Below are positions 1-7,122 of a stretch of 64,000 nt of DNA, in pieces; within the stretch, counting starts at the first letter, position 1, and each line of letters begins with the position of its first letter. The notes under the pieces are model-generated. The model ran no database searches. It had not been told where the DNA came from and worked only from the letters and a program-made list of their open reading frames with translations. The DNA lies in contig JAHBXY010000009.1 in NCBI GenBank assembly GCA_019636275.1, forward strand, positions 34,035 through 98,034, written 5' to 3'. Both the position numbers and the translations under genes were made by a program. This stretch comes from Planctomycetota bacterium. GTDB lineage: Bacteria > Planctomycetota > J058.

Positions 1-689
1 TCATGATCCCGCGCAACACGACGATCCCGACCTCGAAGAAGGAGGTCTTCTCGACCGCGGCCGACAACCAGCCGGCCGTCGACGTGCGGGTCTACCAGGG
101 CGAGCGGAAGATGGCCCAGCACAACCGCTTCCTCAAGGAGTTCCGCCTCGAGGGCCTGCCCCCGGCCCCGCGCGGCGCGCCGAAGATCGAGGTGACCTTC
201 GACATCGACGCCAACGGGCTCCTGAACGTCTCGGCCAAGGACACGGCCACGGGCAAGGAGACCAAGGTCTCGATCGAGTCGTCCTCGGGCATCTCCAAGG
301 CCGACATCGAGCGCATGAAGAAGGACGCCGAGTCGCACGCCGCCGAGGACGCCGAGCGCGCCGAGCTCGTCGAGGCCAAGAACAAGGCCGACTCGCTCGT
401 GCACCAGACCCGCCGCCAGCTCACCGAGCTCGGCGACAAGGTCCCGGCCGGCGAGAAGGAGAAGATCGAGGCCGCCGTGAAGAAGCTCGAGGAGGCCGGC
501 AAGGGCGACGACAAGGCCGCGATCGAGCGCGCGGTCGAGGAGCTCATGCAGACGTCCCAGAAGATGGGCGAGGAGCTCTACAAGCAGGCCGGCGGCGCCA
601 CCGGCGGCGAGGCCCCCGGCGCGGGCCCGGGCGGCGAGAAGAAGCCCGAGGAGGACGTGATCGACGCGGACTATGAGGTCAAGTCGTAG
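1..689 (+). CDS. dnaK: Molecular chaperone DnaK (Hsp70), C-terminal part
   Basis: This is the C-terminal part of the ATP-dependent Hsp70 chaperone; the 5' end lies outside the window. The visible ~228 codons carry the substrate-binding beta-sandwich ([20 protein letters not shown], then [15 protein letters not shown]), the helical lid and the usual Gly-rich linker, and they end in the conserved acidic tail [13 protein letters not shown] with a TAG stop. DnaK works with DnaJ and GrpE in protein folding; neither partner is in view. The last five codons, including the stop, are part of a long direct repeat that recurs ~18 kb downstream, so the gene end is also the left border of an island. The reading frame is intact across the border. 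Confidence 0.97.
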   Translation, partial: MIPRNTTIPTSKKEVFSTAADNQPAVDVRVYQGERKMAQHNRFLKEFRLEGLPPAPRGAPKIEVTFDIDANGLLNVSAKDTATGKETKVSIESSSGISKADIERMKKDAESHAAEDAERAELVEAKNKADSLVHQTRRQLTELGDKVPAGEKEKIEAAVKKLEEAGKGDDKAAIERAVEELMQTSQKMGEELYKQAGGATGGEAPGAGPGGEKKPEEDVIDADYEVKS

Positions 690-732
690 TCGACGACCCC
701 GGCGGCGGCGCCTCGGCGCCGCCGCCGACTCT

Positions 733-809
733 TGCCAGGGTGGTGTAGGTGGTCAGCACGCCGGGGTTCACGCCCCGGAGGGCGAGGTTCGAGCCCTCGA
801 CCGCGGCAA
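733..809 (+). tRNA. tRNA-like element, copy 1 (valine-CAC-like anticodon arm, aberrant)
   Basis: A good D arm (GTGT/GCAC stem at 743-746 and 756-759, with A14, GG and A21 in place) and a perfect T arm (CGAGG TTCGAGC CCTCG at 783-799) are present. The anticodon arm CCGGGGTTCACGCCCCGG has one G too many. With 5-bp stems its loop is 8 nt, or 6 nt with 6-bp stems. Removing one G would give a normal loop with anticodon CAC (Val). The acceptor pairing TGCC/GGCA is followed by mismatches, and no CCA is encoded. It may be a decayed tRNA, a tRNA carried by a mobile element, or a sequence with a one-base error. Confidence 0.4.
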
Positions 810-814
810 CGACC

Positions 815-846
815 CGAGGCCCCGTCGCGCGCGACGGGGCCTCGTC
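815..846 (+). terminator. Rho-independent-type terminator after dnaK / tRNA-like element
   Basis: A near-perfect hairpin (CGAGGCCCCGTCG with its complement, 3-nt loop) ends in TCGTGT. There is no real T-run, which is common in very GC-rich genomes. It closes the dnaK transcript and is duplicated with the repeat. Confidence 0.7.
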
Positions 847-855
847 GTGTACGGA

Positions 856-1132
856 GCCCCCCGGCGGGGGGTGTTGCCGGCCCGGGCCCGGGGGGTCAGA
901 TGGTCAGCGACTACACCCCGGTGCCCGGGACTGGATCGTCACGCGCCTCCACCACCTCACGAAGACCTGACGCGAGTGCGACCCCCGACTTCCGCGCGCT
1001 CAGGCCCGGTTTTCCTCGAGCCGGAGGCCGTCTACACGGTTCGGCCCGATCGAGTCGAGGTCACGATGCGCGCTCACCACCGCGGGAACGCGCGCGGCAT
1101 CGCCACGATCATCGCGCACGAACGATCGAAGC
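856..1132. other. Left end of island, no gene seen
   Basis: About 280 bases lie between the left repeat and the stop codon of the ATP-grasp-like gene. Frames here are arginine-rich and have no plausible start or family resemblance. I see no integrase and no second tRNA. Confidence 0.5.
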
Positions 1133-1981
1133 CTACAGCGGGCCGCCGACGGCGTCTTCGCCGAGACGAGTCGGCTCGCCGAGCAGACGCGACGCGACGT
1201 GCTTGAACACCGCCTCGTGTGCGGTCCCCGCGCAGCTCCCTGGCCCGGCCTCGATGAACCACCACGTGCCGCTCACGTCCCGCGCGAAGTCCGCGACGAC
1301 GAGGCGGGACGTGAACGCCGACCCGACGCGCGCCGCGAGCTCGCGGAGCCGATCGATGTCGGGCCGCTGCAGAGGGAAGCCTCGTGGCGTCGCGACGACA
1401 TGCAGGTGGTGGAACGACCAGGCCACAGGGGCCCGGTCCACCATCCACACGCGGACTTCTTGCGGGACCGGGCCGTGGGGGGCCTCGCCGGCGGGCGCCA
1501 AATCGAGCCAGGCGCGGGCCAGGATCGGCTGGTCCCAGCCGAACCCACGCCGGAGCGCCTCGGATTCCTCGGCGAGCTGCCGTGGCGTGGAGACCCGGCT
1601 CACGCGGCCGCCCAGCTTCCATGAGGACGCCGGCGTGCGGAGGAACAGAGGGTAGGTCAGGTCCGACGGCGCGGGAGCGTCGACGGCGAGCCGCCAGGTC
1701 CGCGGCGCCGGTACGTCGACACGGGCCGCGGCGAGCGCATCCAGAACCTGGTCGAGCCGGAGCAGCGGCGCACGCTCGTCAGGTCTGTCTCGGACGTTTG
1801 GATGGCCGCGGACGAGTCGATGGTAGTCCTCCAACGGCCGGGCGCCGGCGAACAGGAACCCGGCCTCGTCGGGGCGTGCCTCGGCGAACGGAACGGCTCC
1901 CAGATCGTCCAGCCAGTAGAGCCGGCGGTCCCCGCGCCGCTCGCAGATCGCCTCGTCACGGGCATCGTAGTACAGCTTCAC
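1133..1981 (-). CDS. ATP-grasp-like protein coupled to ADP-ribosylglycohydrolase
   Basis: About 282 residues from a GTG start that overlaps the upstream gene's TGA (GTGA), so the two are translationally coupled. The protein begins KLYYDARDEAICERRG. It contains stretches typical of ATP-grasp folds: PLFLRTPASSWKLGGRVSRV resembles a nucleotide-binding beta-hairpin, and the C-terminal ADFARDVSGTWWFIEAGPGS resembles the late metal-binding D...E region seen in small ATP-grasp enzymes and DUF4343-like proteins. The substrate cannot be told from the sequence. Coupling to an ADP-ribosylglycohydrolase suggests a role in ADP-ribose or nucleotide chemistry, but that is inference. The family call is tentative. 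Confidence 0.6.
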   Translation of the reverse strand: MKLYYDARDEAICERRGDRRLYWLDDLGAVPFAEARPDEAGFLFAGARPLEDYHRLVRGHPNVRDRPDERAPLLRLDQVLDALAAARVDVPAPRTWRLAVDAPAPSDLTYPLFLRTPASSWKLGGRVSRVSTPRQLAEESEALRRGFGWDQPILARAWLDLAPAGEAPHGPVPQEVRVWMVDRAPVAWSFHHLHVVATPRGFPLQRPDIDRLRELAARVGSAFTSRLVVADFARDVSGTWWFIEAGPGSCAGTAHEAVFKHVASRLLGEPTRLGEDAVGGPL

Positions 1982-2877
1982 GCCGGGAGCGGCTCGCGGG
2001 CGCGGCGCCACGCTGCAGGGATCCCGTCGACGCCGATCGCGAGAACGACCACGCCGCCGGTGATCGCGCACACCGTGTCGGTGTCGCCGAGCCCGGCCAC
2101 GCCCTCCCAGAGGGCGCGCTCGTAGTCGCCGAGATTCCGCGCCGCGACCCACAGCGCGAACGGCACCGTGTCGGGCGCGGTGATCTTCACGCCGGACCCG
2201 AGGCGCGCCGCGGCCGCGTCGACGGTGGCCATCAGCCCGAGCTCTCGCGCCGCGGCGAGACCATCGCGCGTCTCGCCCGCCGGCGTGTGGGCATGGGCGA
2301 ACCCGAGCAAATCGTGCCCCGCGACCGCCTCGGGACGCGCACGCTGCAGGCATGCCCAGCCAGCGGCCGCCGCAACGGCCACGGCGCCAGCGCGCCCTTC
2401 CGCGTGCGCATGGGTGACCGCGGCGCTCCGATCCGCGTGTTCGACGAGCGCGGCGAGGTCGTCGGCGAAGAACGCGCCCACGGGCGCCGCTCGCATGGCG
2501 CCCCCGTTGCCCATGCTCCCTTGCCCACCGAACGGGCGCGCGGCCACCGCCTGCCACGGCTCGCCGGCCGCTAGCGAGTCCAGCGTGTCGCGGACCGCGC
2601 GGCCATAGCCTCGACGCGGATCCGCGCGATAGCGACGGCCGAAGGCTGCGGCGAGAGCGTCCGCATCGATCCCGCCGTGACGCGCGAGGACCTCGACGAC
2701 GGCGAGCGACATCTCCGTGTCGTCCGTGAAGTGCCACGGCCCGGGCGGCAGGTCGCGTGACTCGAGCCGCGCCTTGATGGCGCGAACCGGCCCGAAGAAG
2801 CGCTCGCCGAACGCATCGCCGACGGAGAGACCTTCGAGCGAGAGCCGCGCCCGAGCCAGACGGTCATCGGCCTGCAT
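1978..2877 (-). CDS. ADP-ribosylglycohydrolase (DraG/ARH family)
   Basis: The product is 299 residues, close to normal length for the family, with an ATG start. The binuclear metal-site motifs are all present: GDAFG (residues 20-24), TDDTEM (51-56), GNGGAMR (near 123), THAHAEG (near 155) and GDTDTVCAITGG near the C-terminus. Such enzymes remove ADP-ribose from protein side chains or from nucleic acids. Its start faces the start of a small plus-strand ADP-ribosylation-type gene only ~60 bp away, so the two are divergently expressed from a shared promoter region. That arrangement suggests attachment/removal or toxin/antidote pairing. The enzyme family is clear; the substrate is unknown. Confidence 0.93.
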   Translation of the reverse strand: MQADDRLARARLSLEGLSVGDAFGERFFGPVRAIKARLESRDLPPGPWHFTDDTEMSLAVVEVLARHGGIDADALAAAFGRRYRADPRRGYGRAVRDTLDSLAAGEPWQAVAARPFGGQGSMGNGGAMRAAPVGAFFADDLAALVEHADRSAAVTHAHAEGRAGAVAVAAAAGWACLQRARPEAVAGHDLLGFAHAHTPAGETRDGLAAARELGLMATVDAAAARLGSGVKITAPDTVPFALWVAARNLGDYERALWEGVAGLGDTDTVCAITGGVVVLAIGVDGIPAAWRRAREPLPA

Positions 2878-2936
2878 GTCGGTACCGTACCAGGAACTGC
2901 CAGGATCCGCTCCCCTCGTTTACGCTTGTAGGGACC

Positions 2937-3314
2937 ATGGAAGACGTCATCGTCCTCTACCGACCGGTGGGCCAAGCCGAGCTGGACCTCATCCGCGCCG
3001 CGAACTTCGCGAAGTTCCCACCGCGTCTTCCGACGCAGCCGATCTTCTACCCCGTGCTCAACGAGGACTACGCCGTCGAGATCGCGCGCGACTGGAACAC
3101 GAAGGACGCCGCCTCGGGCTACGCGGGCTACGTGACCAGGTTCCGCGTCCAGGCGTCGTTCCTCCAGCGGTATGAGGTCCAGACCGTCGGGGCGCGCCGC
3201 CACCAGGAGTACTGGATTCCGGCGGAGGAGCAGGAAGACATGCACAGGCACATGGTCGGGCCGATCGAGGTGATCGGCGAGTTCCATGGACCCAAGCCTG
3301 GTGGCAGCGACTGA
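2937..3314 (+). CDS. Small ADP-ribosylation-type protein ("ADP-ribosylation/crystallin J1" type)
   Basis: This 125-residue protein opens with VLYRPVGQAELDLI and contains PPRLPTQPIFYPVLNEDYA, GYVTRFRV and EYWIPAEE. These blocks match a short family often labelled ADP-ribosylation/crystallin J1 and found beside ADP-ribosylglycohydrolases. A compact ADP-ribosyltransferase-like fold, with the Glu of EYWIPAEE as the candidate catalytic residue, is my inference and is not shown by the sequence alone. It is divergent from the ADP-ribosylglycohydrolase gene across ~60 bp. No signal peptide or membrane segment is present, so it should act in the cytosol. Confidence 0.6.
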   Translation: MEDVIVLYRPVGQAELDLIRAANFAKFPPRLPTQPIFYPVLNEDYAVEIARDWNTKDAASGYAGYVTRFRVQASFLQRYEVQTVGARRHQEYWIPAEEQEDMHRHMVGPIEVIGEFHGPKPGGSD

Positions 3315-3368
3315 GGTCGCGGACGGTGCGAGGTCGCGCGTGACGTCTGCCTCTGCCACCATCGAACC

Positions 3369-3998
3369 ATGACCGCTGCGCGGCAGGCCAGGTGCGGGCG
3401 GTGCCAGGCACCGATCGGAGTGGATCACCCGCTCTTCACCACCCGCCGAGACACGCAGTATCCGTGGCACCCATTCTCTGGGTGTCGAATCTGCGGCGCC
3501 CTCCGGTGTGCGGCTTGCGCGGCCGAAGCTGCAGGCCGTTGCGATGGGTGCGGCGATCCCATGACCTCGGACGTGTTCCCGTCGGTCTGGCTCAACAGCC
3601 TCTCGACCTGGGGGCGCGGCTGGTGCATCGCGTCTCCGTCGGGTGATGGGCCAGACAGCCTCCACGTGCGATCCACGGAGCCTGACGCCCCCTGGTGGTC
3701 CTGCCTGGTCTGCGGCTCCGAGCTCTGCGATGCATGCGCCCGAGACCGCGAAGAACGTTGTCGTTGCCTGTCCAGGATGGTGCTCGGAGGCAGGCCACCA
3801 GCCGTCGCGTACTTGCCGCCCGACCTCAGGAAGCAGCTTCGCGACCCCGGCCGCCCGCGGGCGATCAAGGAGACCCTGCTTCGTGCGGCGATCTCGAAGA
3901 TCGACGCCGACTGGGAGCGTGGGGTCATCATCGGACTCGAGTACGCGAGGAAGCAGATCTACGAAGCTGCACTCCGCGAACTCGACGGCGGGGCGTGA
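3369..3998 (+). CDS. Cysteine-rich zinc-binding protein paired with a dead AAA+ protein
   Basis: This 209-residue protein has many CxxC-type knuckles: CGRC (residues 9-12), CRIC, CAAC, CDGC, CLVC, CDAC and a C-rich segment near residue 135. They point to two or three treble-clef or RING-like zinc sites. The C-terminal ~60 residues are helical and charged. It ends 2 nt before the ATG of the AAA+-like gene, so the two form an operon and probably a complex. I do not recognise the family. It could be an adaptor that binds protein or nucleic acid; no enzyme motif is visible. Confidence 0.75.
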   Translation: MTAARQARCGRCQAPIGVDHPLFTTRRDTQYPWHPFSGCRICGALRCAACAAEAAGRCDGCGDPMTSDVFPSVWLNSLSTWGRGWCIASPSGDGPDSLHVRSTEPDAPWWSCLVCGSELCDACARDREERCRCLSRMVLGGRPPAVAYLPPDLRKQLRDPGRPRAIKETLLRAAISKIDADWERGVIIGLEYARKQIYEAALRELDGGA

Positions 3999-4000
3999 GC

Positions 4001-4918
4001 ATGGACGCCGCGTTTCGCGACGCCGAACGGGTCTGGCGATCCTCGGGCGACCTCGATGCTGCCGAAGCACTCCTGGCCCTAGCCGGTCGGTCCGGTGCCC
4101 AGGAACTCGTCGCGGAGGTCCTCGATGCCCTCGTCGGACCCAGCAGCCATGTTCCGCCCGATGAACGAGTGGTCGCCGCGGTCCTGACGACCATTGCCGC
4201 CTTACCACCGGACTGTCGGCTCATGCTGGCTCCCGTCGTCGATCGACTTGCGTGCGCCGGGTCGGAGACGGCAACGACGCGCCTTCGCGAGTGGTGGCCT
4301 CCGCTCGGCAGGATCGTCGGTCAGAGTCCGTCCATGCGCCGGGTGCGGGCGCTCGCCGCGCGCTACGCGCGCGAGTCGCACCCGGTGCTCCTGGTCGGCG
4401 AAAGCGGCGTGGGGCACGAGTTCATCGCTCGCGCCATTCATGAGCTCGGAGGCCGTGGAGAGCTCGGCATCGTCCATGCTGCCGCGTTTACCGATCCCCT
4501 CTTCCTCGCCGAGCTCGACCAGCACACTCCGCATGAGGGAACGCTCTACCTTGCGTACGCAGACCCGGACGAGCGACCCACACGCGCGCACGAGCTCTGC
4601 CGAACGCGTGGGTCGCGGCTTCTCGTCGGAACGTGTCGAGAAGCGTCAGACGCTGGTTGGCGCCGAGAGCTCGCGCAACACCCCATCGAGATCCCCGCGC
4701 TTCGCGAGCGCTTCGACGATCTCCGACTACTCGTCAGCGAACTGCTGCGGCGTCAGGGGCGGACCGTGTCGGTTCCGGAGGCCTGCCTGACGCACCTGCG
4801 CGGCTTCGAGTGGGGTGGCAACGTGCGCCACCTGGATATGTCCCTGCGGCGGCTCCTCATGCTCGCCGGCGACGACGATCCACTCGAACCCGCGCATTGG
4901 GAGCATATCCAAGGCTGA
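4001..4918 (+). CDS. Degenerate sigma-54-activator-like AAA+ protein
   Basis: Residues ~105-305 follow the NtrC-type AAA+ domain: IVGQSPSMRRVRALA, VLLVGESGVGHEF, EGTLYLAYADP, RLLVGTCRE, IPALRERFDDLRLLV and FEWGGNVRHLD. The key residues are lost. The Walker A lysine is His (residue 139 in GESGVGHE), the Walker B acids are missing (LAYADP in place of LDEIG), and the GAFTGA loop that contacts sigma-54 is absent. There is no C-terminal DNA-binding helix-turn-helix. The N-terminal ~100 residues are helical and unrecognised. The protein should not hydrolyse ATP or open sigma-54 promoters; a scaffold or sensor role with the zinc protein is inferred. Confidence 0.75.
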   Translation: MDAAFRDAERVWRSSGDLDAAEALLALAGRSGAQELVAEVLDALVGPSSHVPPDERVVAAVLTTIAALPPDCRLMLAPVVDRLACAGSETATTRLREWWPPLGRIVGQSPSMRRVRALAARYARESHPVLLVGESGVGHEFIARAIHELGGRGELGIVHAAAFTDPLFLAELDQHTPHEGTLYLAYADPDERPTRAHELCRTRGSRLLVGTCREASDAGWRRELAQHPIEIPALRERFDDLRLLVSELLRRQGRTVSVPEACLTHLRGFEWGGNVRHLDMSLRRLLMLAGDDDPLEPAHWEHIQG

Positions 4919-4980
4919 CCCGGCCGAAGACAGTCGGGGGCGTGGGTTAGCATTGCGCCCACGTTCGCTGGAAATGCACC

Positions 4981-7122
4981 ATGGCCAAATCCACCGGAGC
5001 AGGAGCAGCCACCACCGGCGGGGTGAACTTCCAGAACCGTGTGGCGGCCTGGTTCGCGGTTCAGATGATCGCCGAGGAGGAAGCGTCTTTGCCTTGGGCC
5101 CTGCCTGGAGATTGCGGCATTGCCTCCCTGCACGCGGAAACCAAGCAACCCGTTGACGACATTCTCGCCGTCACCACGCTCGGCGGCGTCATCTTCACGC
5201 AGTCCAAGCGCACGATCTCGCTGTCCGACAAGGCCGACTCCGATCTCGCCTCGGTGTTCGACCAGTTCGTCCGGCAATTCATGGCCTGGACGTCCGCGAC
5301 CGCTGGCCCCAGCCCCTGGGAGCGCAAGATCGACGTCACTCGCGACAGGCTTGTGCTCGCCGTCGGGAGCGCGGCTCCCAAGACGATCACGCAGACGTTG
5401 AGGCAGGTCCTCGACAAACTCCGAGCCCTTCCCCCCGGACACGCCCTCAACCAGGCGGCGGCCAGCGAAGATGAGACGGAGGCCTTGCGAATCGCCACCG
5501 CGCACATCAAGCAGGCGTGGAAGGTGGCGCGAGGTCTCGATCCGACCGACTCCGAGCTACTGGATGTTCTTCGGCTTTGCCACGTGGCGGAACTCAGGCT
5601 CGAACCCGGCGAGGGCGAAGAGCTGAGCTGCAAGAACGCTCTCAGGAGAACGGTGCTTGAGAGTACGCTTCAGGTGGATGCGGCCTGGGGCGTGATTCAG
5701 ACACATTGCGCGACGCTCGCTCCTGCACGCTCGGTCGTTCACGCCGCCGATATGCGAACGGTGCTGCACTCCGCGGGCCTCAAACTCAAGCAGCCGCGCA
5801 GCTACGCTGACGACATCGAGTGCCTCCGCTCGCTGAGCGAGGGAGTTCTCAAGCGGCTCTCCGCGCACGCGCACCTGGATCGTCCCCGGACGGCCCACAT
5901 CAAGCGGGACTTCGAAGACCTCCTGGCGAGCGCGGCCGACCAAGGCCACTTGCTCATGGTCGGCGAACCCGGAACCGGCAAGTCCGGTGCGGTGCATGAG
6001 CTCGCTCGAGCGTTGGTCGAGAAGAAGCGCGACGTCATTCTGATCGCCGCGGATCAAGTCGCGGCACGCAGCCTGGGCGAACTCAGGGGCGAATGGAACC
6101 TCCGCCACGATCTGGTGGACGTGGTCGCACACTGGGAGGGGGCGGAGCCAGGGTTCCTCCTCGTCGACGCACTCGACGCGGCACGCGATGGAGAGAGCGA
6201 GCGGACCCTGCGTGATCTCCTCGAAGCGGTCATCGGAACGCCAGCGTCTCGCTGGAGGGTCGTCGCGTCCGTTCGCAAGTTCGACCTCCGGTATGGGGAT
6301 GCGTGGCAGCAGTTGTTTCCTGGCGAGCCCATTCCAGAGCACGCCGATCCAGAGTTCCCGCGGGTCCGACACGTGAACGTCGCTCCGCTCTCGGAGGCGG
6401 AGCTCGGCCAGCTCGAGTCGGCATCGCCCGCGCTGCACGAAGCGCTTCGCGACATCCCGGGGCCGACGCGCGCACTTCTGCGGTACCCGTTCAACCTGCA
6501 CATCTTCTCCGAGCTCCTTGAAGCGGGCGTTCTGACCCCGGATCTGGAGCCCTTCCGCACGCAACGGGATCTGCTCGACCGGTACTGGAAGCTACGGGTT
6601 GTTCGGAACGACCAGGGCTCAGACGATCGCGAGCTTCTGCTGCGACGCGCGTGCGAGAGCATGCTGGCCGCCCGGGCGCTCAACACTCCCCGCATGACGC
6701 TCGCGGCCGCAATGGTCGGTGGCACCCTTGAAGAACTGCTTCGCGCACACATCCTCATGGAGGTGGAGACCGGTCCAGGAGTGGTCGATCGATACCGAAT
6801 CGCGTTCTCGCACCACGTCCTGTTCGACTACGCCACCTCACGCCTGGTCTTCGAGACCGACATGGAGAGCCTGCCGCAGCGACTCCGGACCAATCCGGAC
6901 CTCGCAATCGTCGCGCGGCCGAGTCTATTGCAGTGCTTCGAAGCCCTCTGGCTTGCCGAGCCCAACAGGGCCTCCTTCTGGCGCATCACGTTCGCCCTCC
7001 TCGCAGACAAGGGCGTGCCTGAGACCGTGAAGGCTCTCGCGCCCTCGATCGCAGCTCGACGGGCGCGGTCCCTTGAGGAGTTGAAGCCCCTCACCGACCG
7101 GTTGAAGAGGACGGGCGCATGA
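4981..7122 (+). CDS. Nuclease-STAND NTPase, probable anti-phage sensor/effector
   Basis: The product is 713 residues with an ATG start. The N-terminus has a PD-(D/E)xK-type nuclease signature of the Cap4/Mrr sort: GGVNFQNRVA near residue 14, the acidic VDDI at 58-61 and FTQSK at 72-76. A P-loop NTPase follows, with Walker A GEPGTGKS (about 327-334) and Walker B FLLVDALDA (about 392-400), then a winged-helix-like region (PFNLHIFSELL, FSHHVLFDYATSR). That is the nuclease plus STAND layout of Avs-type defence ATPases. The long repeat sensor normally fused at the C-terminus is absent; instead the next gene starts inside this gene's stop codon (ATGA) and encodes a 945-residue repeat protein. The defence role is inferred from architecture and context. 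Confidence 0.75.
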   Translation: MAKSTGAGAATTGGVNFQNRVAAWFAVQMIAEEEASLPWALPGDCGIASLHAETKQPVDDILAVTTLGGVIFTQSKRTISLSDKADSDLASVFDQFVRQFMAWTSATAGPSPWERKIDVTRDRLVLAVGSAAPKTITQTLRQVLDKLRALPPGHALNQAAASEDETEALRIATAHIKQAWKVARGLDPTDSELLDVLRLCHVAELRLEPGEGEELSCKNALRRTVLESTLQVDAAWGVIQTHCATLAPARSVVHAADMRTVLHSAGLKLKQPRSYADDIECLRSLSEGVLKRLSAHAHLDRPRTAHIKRDFEDLLASAADQGHLLMVGEPGTGKSGAVHELARALVEKKRDVILIAADQVAARSLGELRGEWNLRHDLVDVVAHWEGAEPGFLLVDALDAARDGESERTLRDLLEAVIGTPASRWRVVASVRKFDLRYGDAWQQLFPGEPIPEHADPEFPRVRHVNVAPLSEAELGQLESASPALHEALRDIPGPTRALLRYPFNLHIFSELLEAGVLTPDLEPFRTQRDLLDRYWKLRVVRNDQGSDDRELLLRRACESMLAARALNTPRMTLAAAMVGGTLEELLRAHILMEVETGPGVVDRYRIAFSHHVLFDYATSRLVFETDMESLPQRLRTNPDLAIVARPSLLQCFEALWLAEPNRASFWRITFALLADKGVPETVKALAPSIAARRARSLEELKPLTDRLKRTGA

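Larger units (their letters stand above)
675..855. repeat. Left copy of ~181-bp direct repeat (dnaK tail, tRNA-like element, terminator)
   Basis: This block starts in the dnaK codons for EVKS-stop, runs through a GC-rich spacer hairpin and the tRNA-like sequence, and ends just after the terminator at ...TGTACGGA. The same block, with scattered mismatches and a few indels, recurs at 18828-19011. Homology stops sharply at both ends. A long direct repeat spanning a gene 3' end and a tRNA-like sequence is the classic footprint of site-specific integration (attL/attR), but an ancient segmental duplication would look similar. Confidence 0.85.

Noticed and set aside
690..730. CRISPR-like or SECIS-like repeats near dnaK
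   Set aside because: The GC-rich hairpin GGCGGCGGCGCC...GCCGCCGCC is a single palindrome within the duplicated block, with no spacer-repeat periodicity. No CRISPR array was seen anywhere in the window.
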